From positions 2,108,001 to 2,172,000 of the forward strand of contig NZ_UHFA01000002.1 of assembly GCF_900459175.1 (NCBI RefSeq): a stretch of 64,000 nt of DNA, written 5' to 3'. Position 1 is the first letter of the stretch. Every line of letters begins with the position of its first letter. This document shows, piece by piece, positions 35,705 to 45,687 of the stretch. The notes below the pieces were generated by a model, which saw nothing but the letters and a program-made list of their open reading frames with translations, searched no databases and was not told where the DNA came from. Source of the DNA: Streptococcus downei MFe28. GTDB taxonomy: Bacteria > Bacillota > Bacilli > Lactobacillales > Streptococcaceae. The translations under genes and the position numbers were made by a program.

Positions 35705-36328
35705 TTATCTAACGCTTCTTTCTTCCAGAATCTTATAGCCATCAGCAGTCACAATAAGGGCTTGGCTATTTGTCAAAGGAAGCAAATCTAATGAAGAACC
35801 ATAAGCCTCCAGCGTTTCTTTACTGCTTTGAGCAAAGGGAAATTCACCGTAATGCGGAAGAATATAAGAGTTGAAAAGATTCATACCTGAGTAATCCTTT
35901 AAGTCCTCAGCTACAGTCTTATCATCCATAATCTGGTTATACTCAATGTCAGCTGAGGCAATAATCGCTCCAGCCGATTCTCCAATATAGACTATTCCAT
36001 CAGATACTCTGTCAACGATAGTCTTGTCGATTCCTTTTCTCTTTAACTCCTGCAAGAGGTAAAAAGTATTTCCGCTTGAAATATACAAACAGCTACAGTT
36101 TTTTAGCAATTCCTCAATTTGAGAAGTCTCCATGGCAGCAACATCCATCATTTTAATGTGAAAGCCCAGTTCCTGAAAAACGCTGATAGCCTCATCTACA
36201 TATTCCTTATATTCCTCCACATTCGCTGCGGTAGGAATAAAAACGACTTCCTTTGACACCAGCGGTTGTAAAAATTCTTTCAGCAACTTTTTTGTTCCTG
36301 CCAAATAGGAGGTTAAAAATAAATCCAT
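35705..36328 (-). CDS. Peptidase family S51 (dipeptidase E-like)
   Basis: 207 residues. GESAGAI holds the expected nucleophilic Ser of the S51 Ser-His-Glu triad; YISSGNTFYLLQEL is the oxyanion-side strand (usually SGGNTF, here SSGNTF), and the region around LPHYGEFP supplies the His. Family members cleave Asp-Xaa dipeptides or related small substrates in the cytoplasm. It forms a probable two-gene unit with the SRPBCC gene. Confidence 0.82.
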   Translation of the reverse strand: MDLFLTSYLAGTKKLLKEFLQPLVSKEVVFIPTAANVEEYKEYVDEAISVFQELGFHIKMMDVAAMETSQIEELLKNCSCLYISSGNTFYLLQELKRKGIDKTIVDRVSDGIVYIGESAGAIIASADIEYNQIMDDKTVAEDLKDYSGMNLFNSYILPHYGEFPFAQSSKETLEAYGSSLDLLPLTNSQALIVTADGYKILEERSVR

Positions 36329-36400
36329 TTCGTATTCTCCATTCTTACATTATAATAACAAAATTGCTCTGCCATTTGTATTCTCAAACACAACAGATTT

Positions 36401-36580
36401 CTAGCGTAAAAGACTTGGCTCAAGAGCAATGGTAACATCGTCAATGATTAAGACCAAGCGTGTACCACAGGTAACAGCAGAAATCGGAGAGCCATCAATA
36501 ATATCATTAGGCTCTATCTTATTAAGGGAGTTAGAATAATTTTTAGTCAGGACTGTAACGGCTTCTAGAAAGCTTGGTCC
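36401..36580 (-). pseudogene. Unrecognised gene fragment
   Basis: A 59-codon open stretch on the minus strand, ending in TAG at 36403-36401, reads ...LNKIEPNDIIDGSPIS AVTCGTRLVLIIDDV (spaced here) and ends EPSLLR. It has no start codon, is preceded by an in-frame TAG at 36583-36581 and has no ribosome-binding site. The composition looks protein-like, so it may be the tail of a deleted gene. No family recognised. Confidence 0.25.
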
Positions 36581-36583
36581 CTA

Positions 36584-37144
36584 ATTTCACATCTTCTATC
36601 TAAACCTTTGGAGACTTTTCCAGATTAGACTATGGTACTAACCTAGTATCCCAATATGTCCAGATGGAATTTTCCTTCCAACTCTGGCTAAACCAAACGG
36701 TTTCTATCTCTTAAGATAGGAATCTGCAATCCCATTCACATCATGCGCTTGCATACCCAGCCGGCCAGGTTATAGACTAGACCCTAGGCCCTTGCAGAAA
36801 ACGGAAAGCTATTAGTTGCTTAGCTATGACACTTTAAATAGCACAAGTAGAGGCCTTTTGAAACCTTGGAGTGGTTGATCTCTAGACTAGCATCTCTAAA
36901 TAAGCCCCTAGGAATCTCCTCCTTATATATAAAAGAGAGTGATGAAGACTTAAACCTCTCACCACTCTCCTTCTTTTTTTCTGTTTAGTGCTGCCTTCTT
37001 TACTAGTAAAACTTAATCTACTGATACTTTTCATTCTACCATATCTTCAAGGCAATTGTTACGAATAGACTTTTTGATCTAAAATTTATACGAGAATCTT
37101 CTTATATAAATTTTGAATTGCTTCTCTTTTCCTTACCTCATTAA
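36584..37144. other. Intergenic region with terminator-like hairpin
   Basis: No gene seen. GAGAGTG (36935-36941) pairs with CACTCTC (36963-36969), with T-rich sequence on both sides; on the minus strand it could end transcription of the hydrolase remnant. A comX-box-like TACGAATA at 37060 has no gene downstream on its strand. Confidence 0.45.
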
Positions 37145-38060
37145 TTATTTATTGGCCGATATAAAGTCTTCTATCTCTTTTGCCATTTCCTTATAAGCCG
37201 TTAAATAAAGGAGATGATCGCCTTTAAGAACTTTGGTTTTTACATCACCCTTATCCGCTGATAAGGCTTCATGCTGCTCAATCCAATTTCCCTTAATATC
37301 GAAATATTTGCGACGATTTTCCATATCATCATAGGTATCTTGAGCAAGAAGATAGAGGGACTTAAAGTCTTTAGGGAAAGTGACGACTTCTGCATTTTTG
37401 AGATTTTGAGAGATCTGTTCACCTTCATTTTTCACAGCTTTTGTCTTATAATTGCGCTTGGCTAGTGCCTTAAATTCCTTGTTAATGGCATTAGGAACGT
37501 TGGGGATTGTATGCAGATTTTTCAAGTCAATCTGTTGTGTCTCAACCTTCATCCCCCCCTTCCATACCCGGTGTAGAAGAGTCAATACCAATAAATCCTT
37601 TAACATCACTGCCATAGGTTTTCACATACTGAAGACCATAGATACCGCCAATAGAATGACCGGCAAGGAAATAGCCCTTCTTGATTCCTGCCTTTTGGAG
37701 AGCTTCATGGATCTCTGAAACAATATTTTTTGAAGTCCGTGGCTTTGGCGTATCATCGGATAATCCCGAGCCAAGTGGCTCAACGAAAACTAAACGGTAC
37801 TTGTTTTTTAATTGCTTGGCTAGATTTGTAAAACTAGCCTTAGGAGCTGGTTCGCCTTGTCCAGGAATAAAAACCAAGGTCTGCTTGCCTTTTCCTATTT
37901 GATAAATATTCATCTTGCGACCACCGACTGTAACCAGCTTACCGTAAGCTTGAATGGGGGATTGGGATTGGTACTTTTTCCACATTTGAAAGCCGACGAC
38001 TCCTCCGATTAAGATTGAGACTATCACAGCTATCATCAGTTTTTTTATCAATTGAGTCAT
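37145..38060 (-). pseudogene. Alpha/beta hydrolase split by a G7 tract
   Basis: The start at 38060 (MTQLIKKLMIAVIVSIL) has GAGGAAG upstream and an N-terminal membrane helix. The hydrolase fold follows: IPGQGEPAPKASF, the nucleophile elbow GHSIGG and IDSSTPGMEGG. At a run of seven G (plus strand C7, 37553-37559) the frame shifts: this reading stops 4 codons later, while the correct continuation KVETQQIDLKNL...GDHLLYL lies in another frame to 37145. Six G would restore a protein of about 304 residues with a complete Ser-Asp-His set. The length suggests either phase variation or decay. It lies 13 nt after the pepO-like remnant. Confidence 0.85.
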
Positions 38061-38073
38061 ATTATCTTCCTCT

Positions 38074-39981
38074 CTACCAAATCGTGATCCGTTTATTCTC
38101 TGGAAGGTACATGGGATCACCTTTTTTAACATCAAAGGTATCGTAGTACTCTTTAAAGTTTCTAACAGGAATATTGGCCCTGAGTTCATAAGGTGCATGC
38201 GCATCAGATTCAACGGAAAATTTACCATATTCCTTGGTTGCCTTTTGACGCCATATACTTGCCCAAGCATAAAAGAATTCCTTGTAATTAGGAGCTTTTT
38301 CTTTTTTCAACGTTTCAAGAGCCACCATGACACCGCCGTTATCAGCGATATTTTCCGCCAATGTCGCTTTGCCATCAACTTTTCCGCCATCTGCCTTTAA
38401 GCCATCCCATTGTTTAACCATGGCTCTGGTTTTCTTTTTATACATAGCCAGGTCCTTTTTGGTCCACCAATCATGTAAATTCCCATTTTCATCGTACTTC
38501 ATTCCATTAATATCAAAAGAATGGGAAATTTCATGACCGATAATAGCACCTATTCCCCCATAATTTTGGCTGATTGTATTCTCTTTACTGAAAAATGGGG
38601 CCTGCAAAACAGCAGCTGGGAAAATAATAGCATTGGTATTGGGATTATAGTAAGCATTGACTGCATTGGCACTCATTTTCCACTCTTCACGGTCATTAAG
38701 CTTATTAAACTCAGAAAAGGCCATCTTGTTGGATAGGACGTGGTAATTGTAGTCATTTTCAAAAAATGATTTCGTAGGGTCCACCTGATAATTACGGTAA
38801 AGATCAGAATAGGTTTCAGGGTAGCCTATCATGAGTTTCAGATTGTCCAATTTTTTAATAGCCATAGCTTTTGTTTCTTGTGACAGCCAAGTATTGGCAT
38901 TTAAGCGTTTTTTATAGCTGGCAATGATATTCTTCGCTATCTTAGTCACATCCTGGCGAGCCTGCTGACCAAAGTATTTTTTACCATAATAATCCCCCAA
39001 TACATGCCCAAAGGTGTAGGAAGTGTGGGTGTAGGCATTTTTCTCCTTGGATTCAATTTTCGTTGTACCTGAGGTTGCTTGCTGAAAGGCACTGGCCACC
39101 TGACGATTTTGCTGTCCCAATACGTCTGAGCGGTCAATGAGAAGATTGGCAATCATCCAAGCTTTCATCTTTTCGAGATTTTGGTCATTAATAATGGTAT
39201 CCAGCTGCTTAAAGTAGTTCAAGTTTTCTACACTGACATCTTTGTCTGTTTGACCAACCGCTTTTTCAATTAATTGTGTAAAACTAAACTGTTTATGATA
39301 GCCTTCAATAGTTGCTAAGTTTACGGGATGATAGTGACTTGCCGGAGTATTCTCTTCTTCCGTTGCTTAGCTTTGAGATTTTTCTGTGATTAACTTATCA
39401 AAAGCTAAAGCATTTTCAATCAGCTCTTTTGATTGTTGTTCATCCATTCCATACTGCTTAAGTAACTTCGCTACGGAAGTTCTGAAGGCTTTCAGTTGTT
39501 AGTGAAAAAGGCATGGAATAATTAGCCATTAGAAAATTATAAGCCACTTGCTGAAAAGCAGCTACTGTCGACATATTTTGAATTTGTTGAACAAAGGGAA
39601 CCAGGGGTTTTAGCCCATCTTTATCTCGTTTATCAAAATCAAGTGCCTGTTTAGTGCCTGTTTATAGTAAGCAACCATCTTTTCTTGCTCTGCATTCGTT
39701 GTCACAAGTTCTCCCGAAGCCATTTTTTTCATATCTGCTTTTAAACGATTATCTACTTTTTCTTCTAATTCCGCAAAAGCTCCAGTATTGGATTGACCAG
39801 GCTTTAAAGTTGTTTTCGCTAACCATTCTTTATTAACAGTCTTGTAGAGATTCGTTTTTTCAGTAACTTTTTCTGTTTCGGAGAAACGAAGTATACCAGT
39901 ATGTCGAATGATACAAATTAATATTATACAAAGCACCAGACTAAAAACCAATGCTAATTTCCCAAGAGATCGTTTTTTCAT
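38074..39981 (-). pseudogene. PepO-like M13 metalloendopeptidase, multiply disrupted
   Basis: The full frame would give about 630 residues. The N-terminus has a membrane helix (MKKRSLGKLALVFSLVLC). The C-terminal half keeps the M13 zinc motif HEISH, the ENIAD motif and NAYYNP/RITIW signatures. Three lesions separate them. An exact 11-bp tandem duplication (39642-39652 and 39653-39663) shifts the frame after YYKQAL. A further frameshift lies near 39480-39530 (between MPFSLTTES and SVAKLLKQYG). An in-frame TAA occurs at 39369-39367. The 382-residue remnant starting at 39222 could still be translated but lacks the signal and much of the N-terminal lobe. Confidence 0.92.
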
Positions 39982-40369
39982 AATAACCTCACCTTCTATA
40001 GATAGATAAACTATAGCAAAGCAGGTGTTAAATTCTTGTTAAGAAACTCAAAAAAACCGGTCAAAAATTTTCCGGTCCCTAGATAATACACCTAAACATG
40101 TCTTTACTTTAATGAAACTGCCCTCCATTCTATGCATGCATAGCTTACAGGACTCCTGCCCTTTCTTAAAATATTATTTACAAGAAAGGTTTACGTAACC
40201 ATAGCACAAAAATCATCCTACAAAAATTGTAATCTATCGCTATAAATCACATTTCCTTCATTATTATTTGATTGAGACTTCCCAAAATTTTTGACCTGAC
40301 CGATTTTTAACTATACACACAACAATGCATCTAAGTCCACAGTGCAGGTGCCTTCTTATTAGTGATAGT
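39982..40369. other. Intergenic region, no gene seen
   Basis: 388 bp between two minus-strand genes. An ACCGG/CCGGT stem (about 40055-40076) precedes the pepO-like remnant's promoter region. No repeat element and no ORF with a credible start. Confidence 0.45.
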
Positions 40370-41155
40370 TTAGTCTCTGCTAAAGTGTCGTAACCTGTTT
40401 GGGAAAGCATAACCCTGCATGAAATAGTGGATGAGCTGAATGTGTGTCGTTACATCACTAAATAACCAGGCATGGCCTTTATCAGGATAGTAAGCACATT
40501 CGCTTGTTGCGTTTTGGCTGGCTAGTAGCTTGTGCGACTCATGAATTGAATCGGATTCCTTCCCTCCCGAAACATAGAAGACAGGATTGTCACAAGTGAG
40601 ATTGGTAGTTAAGAGATTAGCTTGCGACATAGCACGGCGAAAGGATCGGCTTGAAGCTTGCTGCAAATCGGCAACAAAGCTTTGATAGTCCTCTTCAGTA
40701 ACTCCATCCTTTGCCATCATCTTGCTCATAACCTTGGCAATCAGACCAGTATTTTTGAGAAATGACGTGACGCAGACAGCCACAATGACCTTACGATGAC
40801 CTTTGATTGGATGATGACACATGCCATCTACAAGGGCACGGTCAAATAAATCAGCATGTTTCTCCAACAATGTCAAAACAAGACCGCCACCCAGTGAAAG
40901 ACCAACCAGATGCGATTTGCCATGCGCCTTATCTTTGATGATGTCAGCAATCATTTCGGTCACATGGTCAAAGTTTGTCCACTCTACATCGCGGCTATTG
41001 CCATGCCCAGGCAGGTCAATAGCTAGGCAATGAAAGTCCCTTCCAAGCGCATCCATGTGATGCTGCCACATCTTACTGCTAGATCCGGAAGCGTGCAAGA
41101 AAACTATCGTCTGTGCATTTTGCTGACCACTTTCTTTGATAAACAAGTCCGTCAT
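40370..41155 (-). CDS. Alpha/beta hydrolase
   Basis: 261 residues. The oxyanion-hole region is FLHASGSSSKMW, the nucleophile elbow is GLSLGG, and the catalytic His is in DKGHAWLF; the expected Asp region is VSGGKESDS. No signal or membrane segment, so cytoplasmic. It resembles the MhpC-like carboxylesterase group; substrate unknown. It is the only apparently intact enzyme gene at the era-side end of the accessory block. AGGTAATTG precedes the ATG. Confidence 0.82.
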   Translation of the reverse strand: MTDLFIKESGQQNAQTIVFLHASGSSSKMWQHHMDALGRDFHCLAIDLPGHGNSRDVEWTNFDHVTEMIADIIKDKAHGKSHLVGLSLGGGLVLTLLEKHADLFDRALVDGMCHHPIKGHRKVIVAVCVTSFLKNTGLIAKVMSKMMAKDGVTEEDYQSFVADLQQASSRSFRRAMSQANLLTTNLTCDNPVFYVSGGKESDSIHESHKLLASQNATSECAYYPDKGHAWLFSDVTTHIQLIHYFMQGYAFPNRLRHFSRD

Positions 41156-41241
41156 ATCAATTACCTCGTTTTTGCATTTTCAGGCGAGGGTTAAAATAGC
41201 CTATCTTTAGGCTAACCTCGCTTTCTTATTGACAGGCTCGG

Positions 41242-41270
41242 GTTGAAAAGGTCCACTGGACCTTTTCAAT
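41242..41270. terminator. Palindromic hairpin at the end of era
   Basis: TTGAAAAGGTCCA and TGGACCTTTTCAA form a near-perfect stem that includes the era stop codon. The sequence resembles the boxB-like stem of the mosaic repeats, and ATACTCTTTC follows, so it may be a repeat remnant recruited as a terminator. Confidence 0.5.
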
Positions 41271-42165
41271 ACTCTTTCTTATTATAACCAAAGTCGGCTA
41301 GGTCCAGCTTCTTGTCGCGCCAGTTTTTCTTGACCTTGACCCAGGTTTCGAGAAAGACCTTGTCACCCAGCATAAGCTCAATATCGCGGCGAGCCAGCTG
41401 GCCGATCTTCTTGAGCATGCTGCCCTTTTTACCGATGATAATGCCTTTTTGGCTATCGCGTTCAACCATGATAGTTGCCCGAATATGAACCTTGTCGGTT
41501 TCTTCGTCCCTTTTCATGGATTCAATAACGACAGCAACCGAATGAGGCACTTCCTGTTGGGTCAAAAGGAGAACCTTCTCACGAATCATTTCCGATACCA
41601 AGAAGCGTTCTGGGTGGTCTGTAATCTGGTCCTCTGGGAAATATTGATAGCCTTCCTCCAAATTATCCTTGAGAATCATCATGAGGGTTTCAATATTATT
41701 GCCCTGCAAGGCAGAGATTGGAACGATTTCCTTGAAGTCCATCTGGGAGCGAAAATCATCAATCTTTTCCAAAAGCTGGTCAGGGTGGACCTGGTCTATT
41801 TTATTGATGACCAAAATAACAGGAATCTTAGCAGCTTTGAGCCGCTCCATAATCATATTGTCACCCTTGCCACGTTCCTCGTCGGCTGGTACCATAAAAA
41901 GTACCGTTTCAACCTCACGGAGTGTAGAATAGGCTGACTCGACCATAAAATCACCCAAGGCCGTTTTGGGCTTGTGAATCCCCGGTGTGTCGATGAAAAC
42001 AATCTGCTCTTGGTCGGTTGTGTAAATCCCCATAATCTTATTGCGAGTAGTCTGTGCCTTATCGCTCATGATGGCAATCTTTTGCCCCATGACATGATTC
42101 AAAAAGGTTGATTTGCCGACATTGGGACGACCTAAGATTGCTACAAAACCTGATTTAAATGTCAT
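41266..42165 (-). CDS. era: GTPase Era
   Basis: 299 residues from the ATG at 42165, matching the conserved streptococcal N-terminus [20 protein letters not shown]; an in-frame upstream extension from a TTG is unlikely. G1 GRPNVGKS, G3 DTPGIH and G4 NKID motifs are followed by a C-terminal KH domain with [11 protein letters not shown]. Binds 16S rRNA 3' end for 30S assembly. No strong ribosome-binding site is visible at this start. Conserved order ybeY-dgkA-era. Confidence 0.95.
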   Translation of the reverse strand: MTFKSGFVAILGRPNVGKSTFLNHVMGQKIAIMSDKAQTTRNKIMGIYTTDQEQIVFIDTPGIHKPKTALGDFMVESAYSTLREVETVLFMVPADEERGKGDNMIMERLKAAKIPVILVINKIDQVHPDQLLEKIDDFRSQMDFKEIVPISALQGNNIETLMMILKDNLEEGYQYFPEDQITDHPERFLVSEMIREKVLLLTQQEVPHSVAVVIESMKRDEETDKVHIRATIMVERDSQKGIIIGKKGSMLKKIGQLARRDIELMLGDKVFLETWVKVKKNWRDKKLDLADFGYNKKEY

Positions 42166-42267
42166 ATTATTTTTAGAAATGCCAACTGCTACTTGCGTCC
42201 CCTTAGCCTTTAGCCAGAGGAGCAACTTCAAGTCCGGGACATTCCTTCCTTTCTGTCTTGTCTATAA

Positions 42268-42672
42268 TTAGTGAAAGATGAGTTGCCAGATTTTTGGCAC
42301 AAAGATGATGAGGCCTGTGACAACCGCATAGCCCGAAATCATCAGAACTGCACCAGCTGCCATATCCTTGGCATTTTTAGCCAACATGGAAAAGTGATAA
42401 TTACTGGCTAGGTCAACTACATTTTCAATGGCTGAATTGATGATTTCAAAGGTGATAACCAAGAAGACTGCCAGCAAAAGTAATAGCCACTCAATGGCTG
42501 AAATGCGAAAAATCAGGCCAGCCAAGATAGCCAGAATCGCTGATACAGCGTGTTTTCGCATATTGCGCTCTTCCTTGAAGGCGGTGAGAATCCCTGTCAG
42601 GGCAAACTCTAGACTGGAGGTCAGGGTTCGGTTTTTCCATTTCTTGGGTGAATTAGTCTCGCGTAAGTCCAT
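42268..42672 (-). CDS. dgkA: Diacylglycerol/undecaprenol kinase family protein
   Basis: 134 residues, three transmembrane helices, with the DgkA signature [15 protein letters not shown] around residue 75. The N-terminal [19 protein letters not shown] is the amphipathic surface helix. In Gram-positive cocci this enzyme mainly phosphorylates undecaprenol. It overlaps the end of ybeY by 20 nt. Confidence 0.93.
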   Translation of the reverse strand: MDLRETNSPKKWKNRTLTSSLEFALTGILTAFKEERNMRKHAVSAILAILAGLIFRISAIEWLLLLLAVFLVITFEIINSAIENVVDLASNYHFSMLAKNAKDMAAGAVLMISGYAVVTGLIIFVPKIWQLIFH

Positions 42673-43150
42673 AGGCTGTCAAAATCTCTTCCTGTAGGGT
42701 GAACATTTCTTTTTCTTCTTCAGGGGTGTAATGGTCGTAGCCATTGATGTGCAAAAAACCATGCACGGCCAAAAAGCCCATTTCTCGCTCAAAACTGTGG
42801 CCATAACTCTCAGCCTGTTCATGAGCTTTGTCGACTGAGATGAAGAGCTCGCCAATGTAGGCATCATAATCCTCCATCACGGCTGCTAAATCAGGGTCGG
42901 TCTCCAAGTCCTCCTCAGAGAAAACGATGTCTGTTTCAGGTTTGTATTCCAGACTAACCACATCAGTTGGCCGGTCCATATCCCGATAGTCAAGATTAAT
43001 CTGATGGATTTTCTCATTATCAACAAAGGTGATGGCCATCTCCTTGTTTTCCTTGCCCAATTTTTTAGCGGCAAAATTGAGCATATCCTTGATTTTATCC
43101 ATCATTTCTTGTGAGACCTGCTTGGTCTCGTCTAGCATTTCAATATACAT
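42653..43150 (-). CDS. ybeY: Endoribonuclease YbeY
   Basis: 165 residues with the zinc motif [11 protein letters not shown] (His-x3-His-x5-His) near residue 130. Needed for 16S rRNA 3' maturation and rRNA quality control, in keeping with the neighbouring era. First gene of ybeY-dgkA-era. Confidence 0.95.
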   Translation of the reverse strand: MYIEMLDETKQVSQEMMDKIKDMLNFAAKKLGKENKEMAITFVDNEKIHQINLDYRDMDRPTDVVSLEYKPETDIVFSEEDLETDPDLAAVMEDYDAYIGELFISVDKAHEQAESYGHSFEREMGFLAVHGFLHINGYDHYTPEEEKEMFTLQEEILTAYGLTRD

Positions 43151-43233
43151 AGCTTATCCAATCTAATAATCATCTTTATTATAGCATAAAAGGCCTTAAG
43201 CATAGCTAGCTAGCTGGCAGGACTGACTAACTT

Positions 43234-43248
43234 AATTTTCTGAAAACC
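43234..43248 (+). promoter_or_regulatory. CodY-box-like site upstream of the formate/nitrite channel
   Basis: AATTTTCTGAAAACC matches the CodY consensus AATTTTCWGAAAATT at 13 of 15 positions. A TGCTAAAAT extended -10 lies about 30 nt downstream, so the box would sit upstream of that promoter. Confidence 0.35.
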
Positions 43249-43309
43249 TTTTTAAAACTACCTTTCCTATGCTAAAATAAACTTATCACAAATTCACAAG
43301 GAGATCTTT

Positions 43310-44083
43310 ATGACCTTTTCACAAAAAATTCAGGCAGCCTGTCGGGCCAAGGAAGAACTGATAGACCAGCATATGGTCCGCTATGCTGTTAAGTCCATCT
43401 TTGCTGGAGCCTTTCTGACCCTTTCCACGGGCGTTGGTGGTATTGCAGCCGATGTCATCAATCAGATTCATCCCAGCCTCGGTCGCTTCGTCTTTCCTTT
43501 CATCTTTAGCTTCGGCCTGGTCTATATTCTCTTTTTAAACTCCGAGCTAGTCACTTCAAACATGATGTACCTGACCGCTGGGGCCTACTACCGCTACATT
43601 TCCGTCAAGAAGGTCCTGAAAATTTTGGTCGTCTGCACCCTCTTCAATCTGGTCGGGGCAGCCTTGATTGCCGCCCTCTTTAATCAAAGTTTCGCCTACA
43701 CCTTGGTGACCCCAAAGAGTTTCCTCGTCGGTGTCGTCCAAACCAAGCTGGCCAAGACCTCTAGCCAGATTTTCTTTGATGCCATTATTGCTAATATCTT
43801 TGTTAATATTGCCATCCTCTCCTACCTTCTAGTCAAGGACCAGACAGCCAAGACTATTCTAGTCATCTCGGCCATCTTTATGTTTGTCTTTATGAACGCA
43901 GAACACTTGGTGGCCAACTTCTCTTCCTTCCTCTTAATGGGCTTTAATTCCGTCCATCTGGATGGTTACAATCTGGCCAATATCCTGCGCCACTGGGGAA
44001 TTTCCTTCATCGGAAACTGGATTGGTGGTGGCCTCCTTATCGGGGCGGCCTACGCCTTTCTCAATAAGAAGGAGAACCAGTAA
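43310..44083 (+). CDS. Formate/nitrite transporter (FNT) family channel
   Basis: 257 residues, six hydrophobic helices. FNT features include the N-terminal KSIFAGAFLTLSTG and LVTSNMMYLTAG around the central pore, and ANIFVNIAI in the second half. Conducts small monocarboxylates such as formate, the pyruvate formate-lyase product. The gene lies opposite in strand to ybeY and phoH. Its stop (44081-44083) runs into the BOX-like end at 44083. Confidence 0.9.
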   Translation: MTFSQKIQAACRAKEELIDQHMVRYAVKSIFAGAFLTLSTGVGGIAADVINQIHPSLGRFVFPFIFSFGLVYILFLNSELVTSNMMYLTAGAYYRYISVKKVLKILVVCTLFNLVGAALIAALFNQSFAYTLVTPKSFLVGVVQTKLAKTSSQIFFDAIIANIFVNIAILSYLLVKDQTAKTILVISAIFMFVFMNAEHLVANFSSFLLMGFNSVHLDGYNLANILRHWGISFIGNWIGGGLLIGAAYAFLNKKENQ

Positions 44084-44484
44084 TACACTTCAAAAATCAA
44101 AACTATCCTACGGATAAAGTCACTCTATGATTTCTCTTTAGAGTGACTACGAAAACTACGATTGTAGTTTTCTATATCCCTGACTAATTTCATAAAAACT
44201 GTAATATTGACAGTTTTTACTCCATGTCGCATCGTTAACTCACTTTGCCGTACTTACTGAGGAAAGCGAAGCTTTCCCTCTTTCCAACCTCAAAAGGTCT
44301 CCCAGACCTTTTAAGCTACCTGCAGTTTTTGCGATGCAGAGCAAAGTTGGTCGATTTCACCAACTTTGTGAGGTTAGTAAGGGAGCTAGGCAATCGCTAT
44401 AGAGATTGCCGTTAGCTATCAAGCCACTATAGTGGCTGATAGCTTCGCTCCTTGCCTCGGCTATTCTTGATTTTTATTGAGTAT
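44083..44484. repeat. BOX-like mosaic element with two complete inverted cassettes
   Basis: 402 bp. Left end ATACACTTC, right end ATTGAGTAT. Left cassette: AGTCACTCT/AGAGTGACT, AAAACTAC/GTAGTTTT, AAAAACTG/CAGTTTTT. Centre: CAAAAGGTCT/AGACCTTTT. Right cassette, inverted: CAAAGTTGGT/ACCAACTTTG, GGCAATC/GATTGCC and AGCTATCA/TGATAGCT. The right-hand hairpin 1 has arms unlike those of the other copies but is still self-complementary. Confidence 0.87.
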
Positions 44485-44510
44485 AAATCCCATATCATCC
44501 AATCATACCC

Positions 44511-44546
44511 TGAAAAGGAGCCCTCAAGACGAGAGCTCCCTTTTCT
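44511..44546 (-). terminator. phoH terminator
   Basis: GAAAAGGAGC (44512-44521) pairs with GCTCCCTTTTC (44535-44545, one bulge); on the minus strand it is followed by a T-poor tract, so efficiency is uncertain. Confidence 0.55.
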
Positions 44547-44603
44547 TTATGGCTAGATTTTAAGAGGAACCTTCATAGGAAGACCCCTTGGTGCTAGGAA
44601 AGC

Positions 44604-45560
44604 CTACTCTTCATTCTCGTAGGCCCTGATGATTTCAGCCACGACTGGGTGGCGGACCACGTCCTTGGCAGACAGGTAGACAAAGTCAATCTGACGAATA
44701 TTTTTCAGCTTTTCAATGGCATCCAGTAAGCCTGAATGACTATTTCGAGGCAGGTCAATCTGACTGCTGTCCCCGTTGACAATCATCTTAGAATTAAAGC
44801 CCAGCCGAGTCAGAAACATTTTCATCTGCATAATAGTTGTGTTCTGAGCCTCATCGAGAATGACAAAGGCATCATCCAGAGTACGTCCCCGCATATAGGC
44901 CAAGGGGGCAATCTCAATGATTTCGCGCTCCATGAGCCGTGTCGTCTGATCCTTCCCCAAAATCTGATAGAGGGCATCATAGACCGGCCGCAGGTAGGGG
45001 TCAACCTTTTCCTTGAGGTCGCCTGGCAAAAAGCCAAGACTTTCGCCAGCTTCAACCGCTGGCCTAGTTAGGATAATCCGCTTAACCTGACCCCGCTTGA
45101 GGGCCGTAACCGCTAAGGTTACAGCTAGGAAGGTCTTTCCTGTCCCAGCTGGACCGATGCCAAAGACCACATCATGGTTCTTGACACTATCCACATAGAC
45201 CTTCTGACCCAGGGTCTTGACCCGAATGGGCTTGCCATAATTATCCTTGATAATCTCTTCTTCATAGAGGGCGACAAACTTGTCAATGGTGCCGTTTTGA
45301 GCCATGCTCAAGGCGGTCACCACATCGGAAGTGTTAATCAGCATGCCTCGGCCCACCAGAACTAAAAGAGCCTCAATGGTCAAGCGGGCAAGCTCCAGGG
45401 ATTCCTGGTCATCGCTCAAAATCTGCACCACTTCAGTTCTAGCATGGATGACCACGCCCGTATTTTCTTCAATCAATTTCAGGTGACGCTCATTGCTGCC
45501 AAAAAGGGCCATGAGGTCATCTGGATGTTTTAGGGTAATATCAACAGAATAGTCCTGCAA
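44604..45560 (-). CDS. phoH: PhoH-like ATPase
   Basis: 318 residues. An N-terminal KH-like RNA-binding segment precedes the P-loop ATPase domain with Walker A GPAGTGKTFLA and Walker B FVILDEAQN. PhoH proteins are often linked to ybeY and RNA metabolism; here the FNT channel gene and a repeat lie between them. Exact biochemical role unsettled. Confidence 0.93.
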   Translation of the reverse strand: MQDYSVDITLKHPDDLMALFGSNERHLKLIEENTGVVIHARTEVVQILSDDQESLELARLTIEALLVLVGRGMLINTSDVVTALSMAQNGTIDKFVALYEEEIIKDNYGKPIRVKTLGQKVYVDSVKNHDVVFGIGPAGTGKTFLAVTLAVTALKRGQVKRIILTRPAVEAGESLGFLPGDLKEKVDPYLRPVYDALYQILGKDQTTRLMEREIIEIAPLAYMRGRTLDDAFVILDEAQNTTIMQMKMFLTRLGFNSKMIVNGDSSQIDLPRNSHSGLLDAIEKLKNIRQIDFVYLSAKDVVRHPVVAEIIRAYENEE

Positions 45561-45612
45561 ATAGACTACCTCTTTCTATGCTTAGTTTAGCCCCATTATA
45601 ACGTATTTAAGA

Positions 45613-45646
45613 AGAAAAATCATGCTGGAAAAGATTCTCCAGCACG
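45613..45646 (-). terminator. Terminator after msrA-yozE
   Basis: Minus strand TGCTGGA (45644-45638) pairs with TCCAGCA (45629-45623), followed by TGATTTTTC. Confidence 0.65.
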
Positions 45647-45687
45647 ACTCCTTCTTCTTATCTGCAAATTAAAAAAGATAACTTTTT

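Noticed and set aside
37060..37067. ComX-box-like TACGAATA
   Set aside because: No gene lies downstream on that strand and no competence gene is present in the window; an 8-mer is likely to occur by chance.
37145..38060. Two separate overlapping hydrolase genes
   Set aside because: The pieces form one continuous hydrolase when a single G is removed from the G7 tract, so a split gene is the simpler reading.
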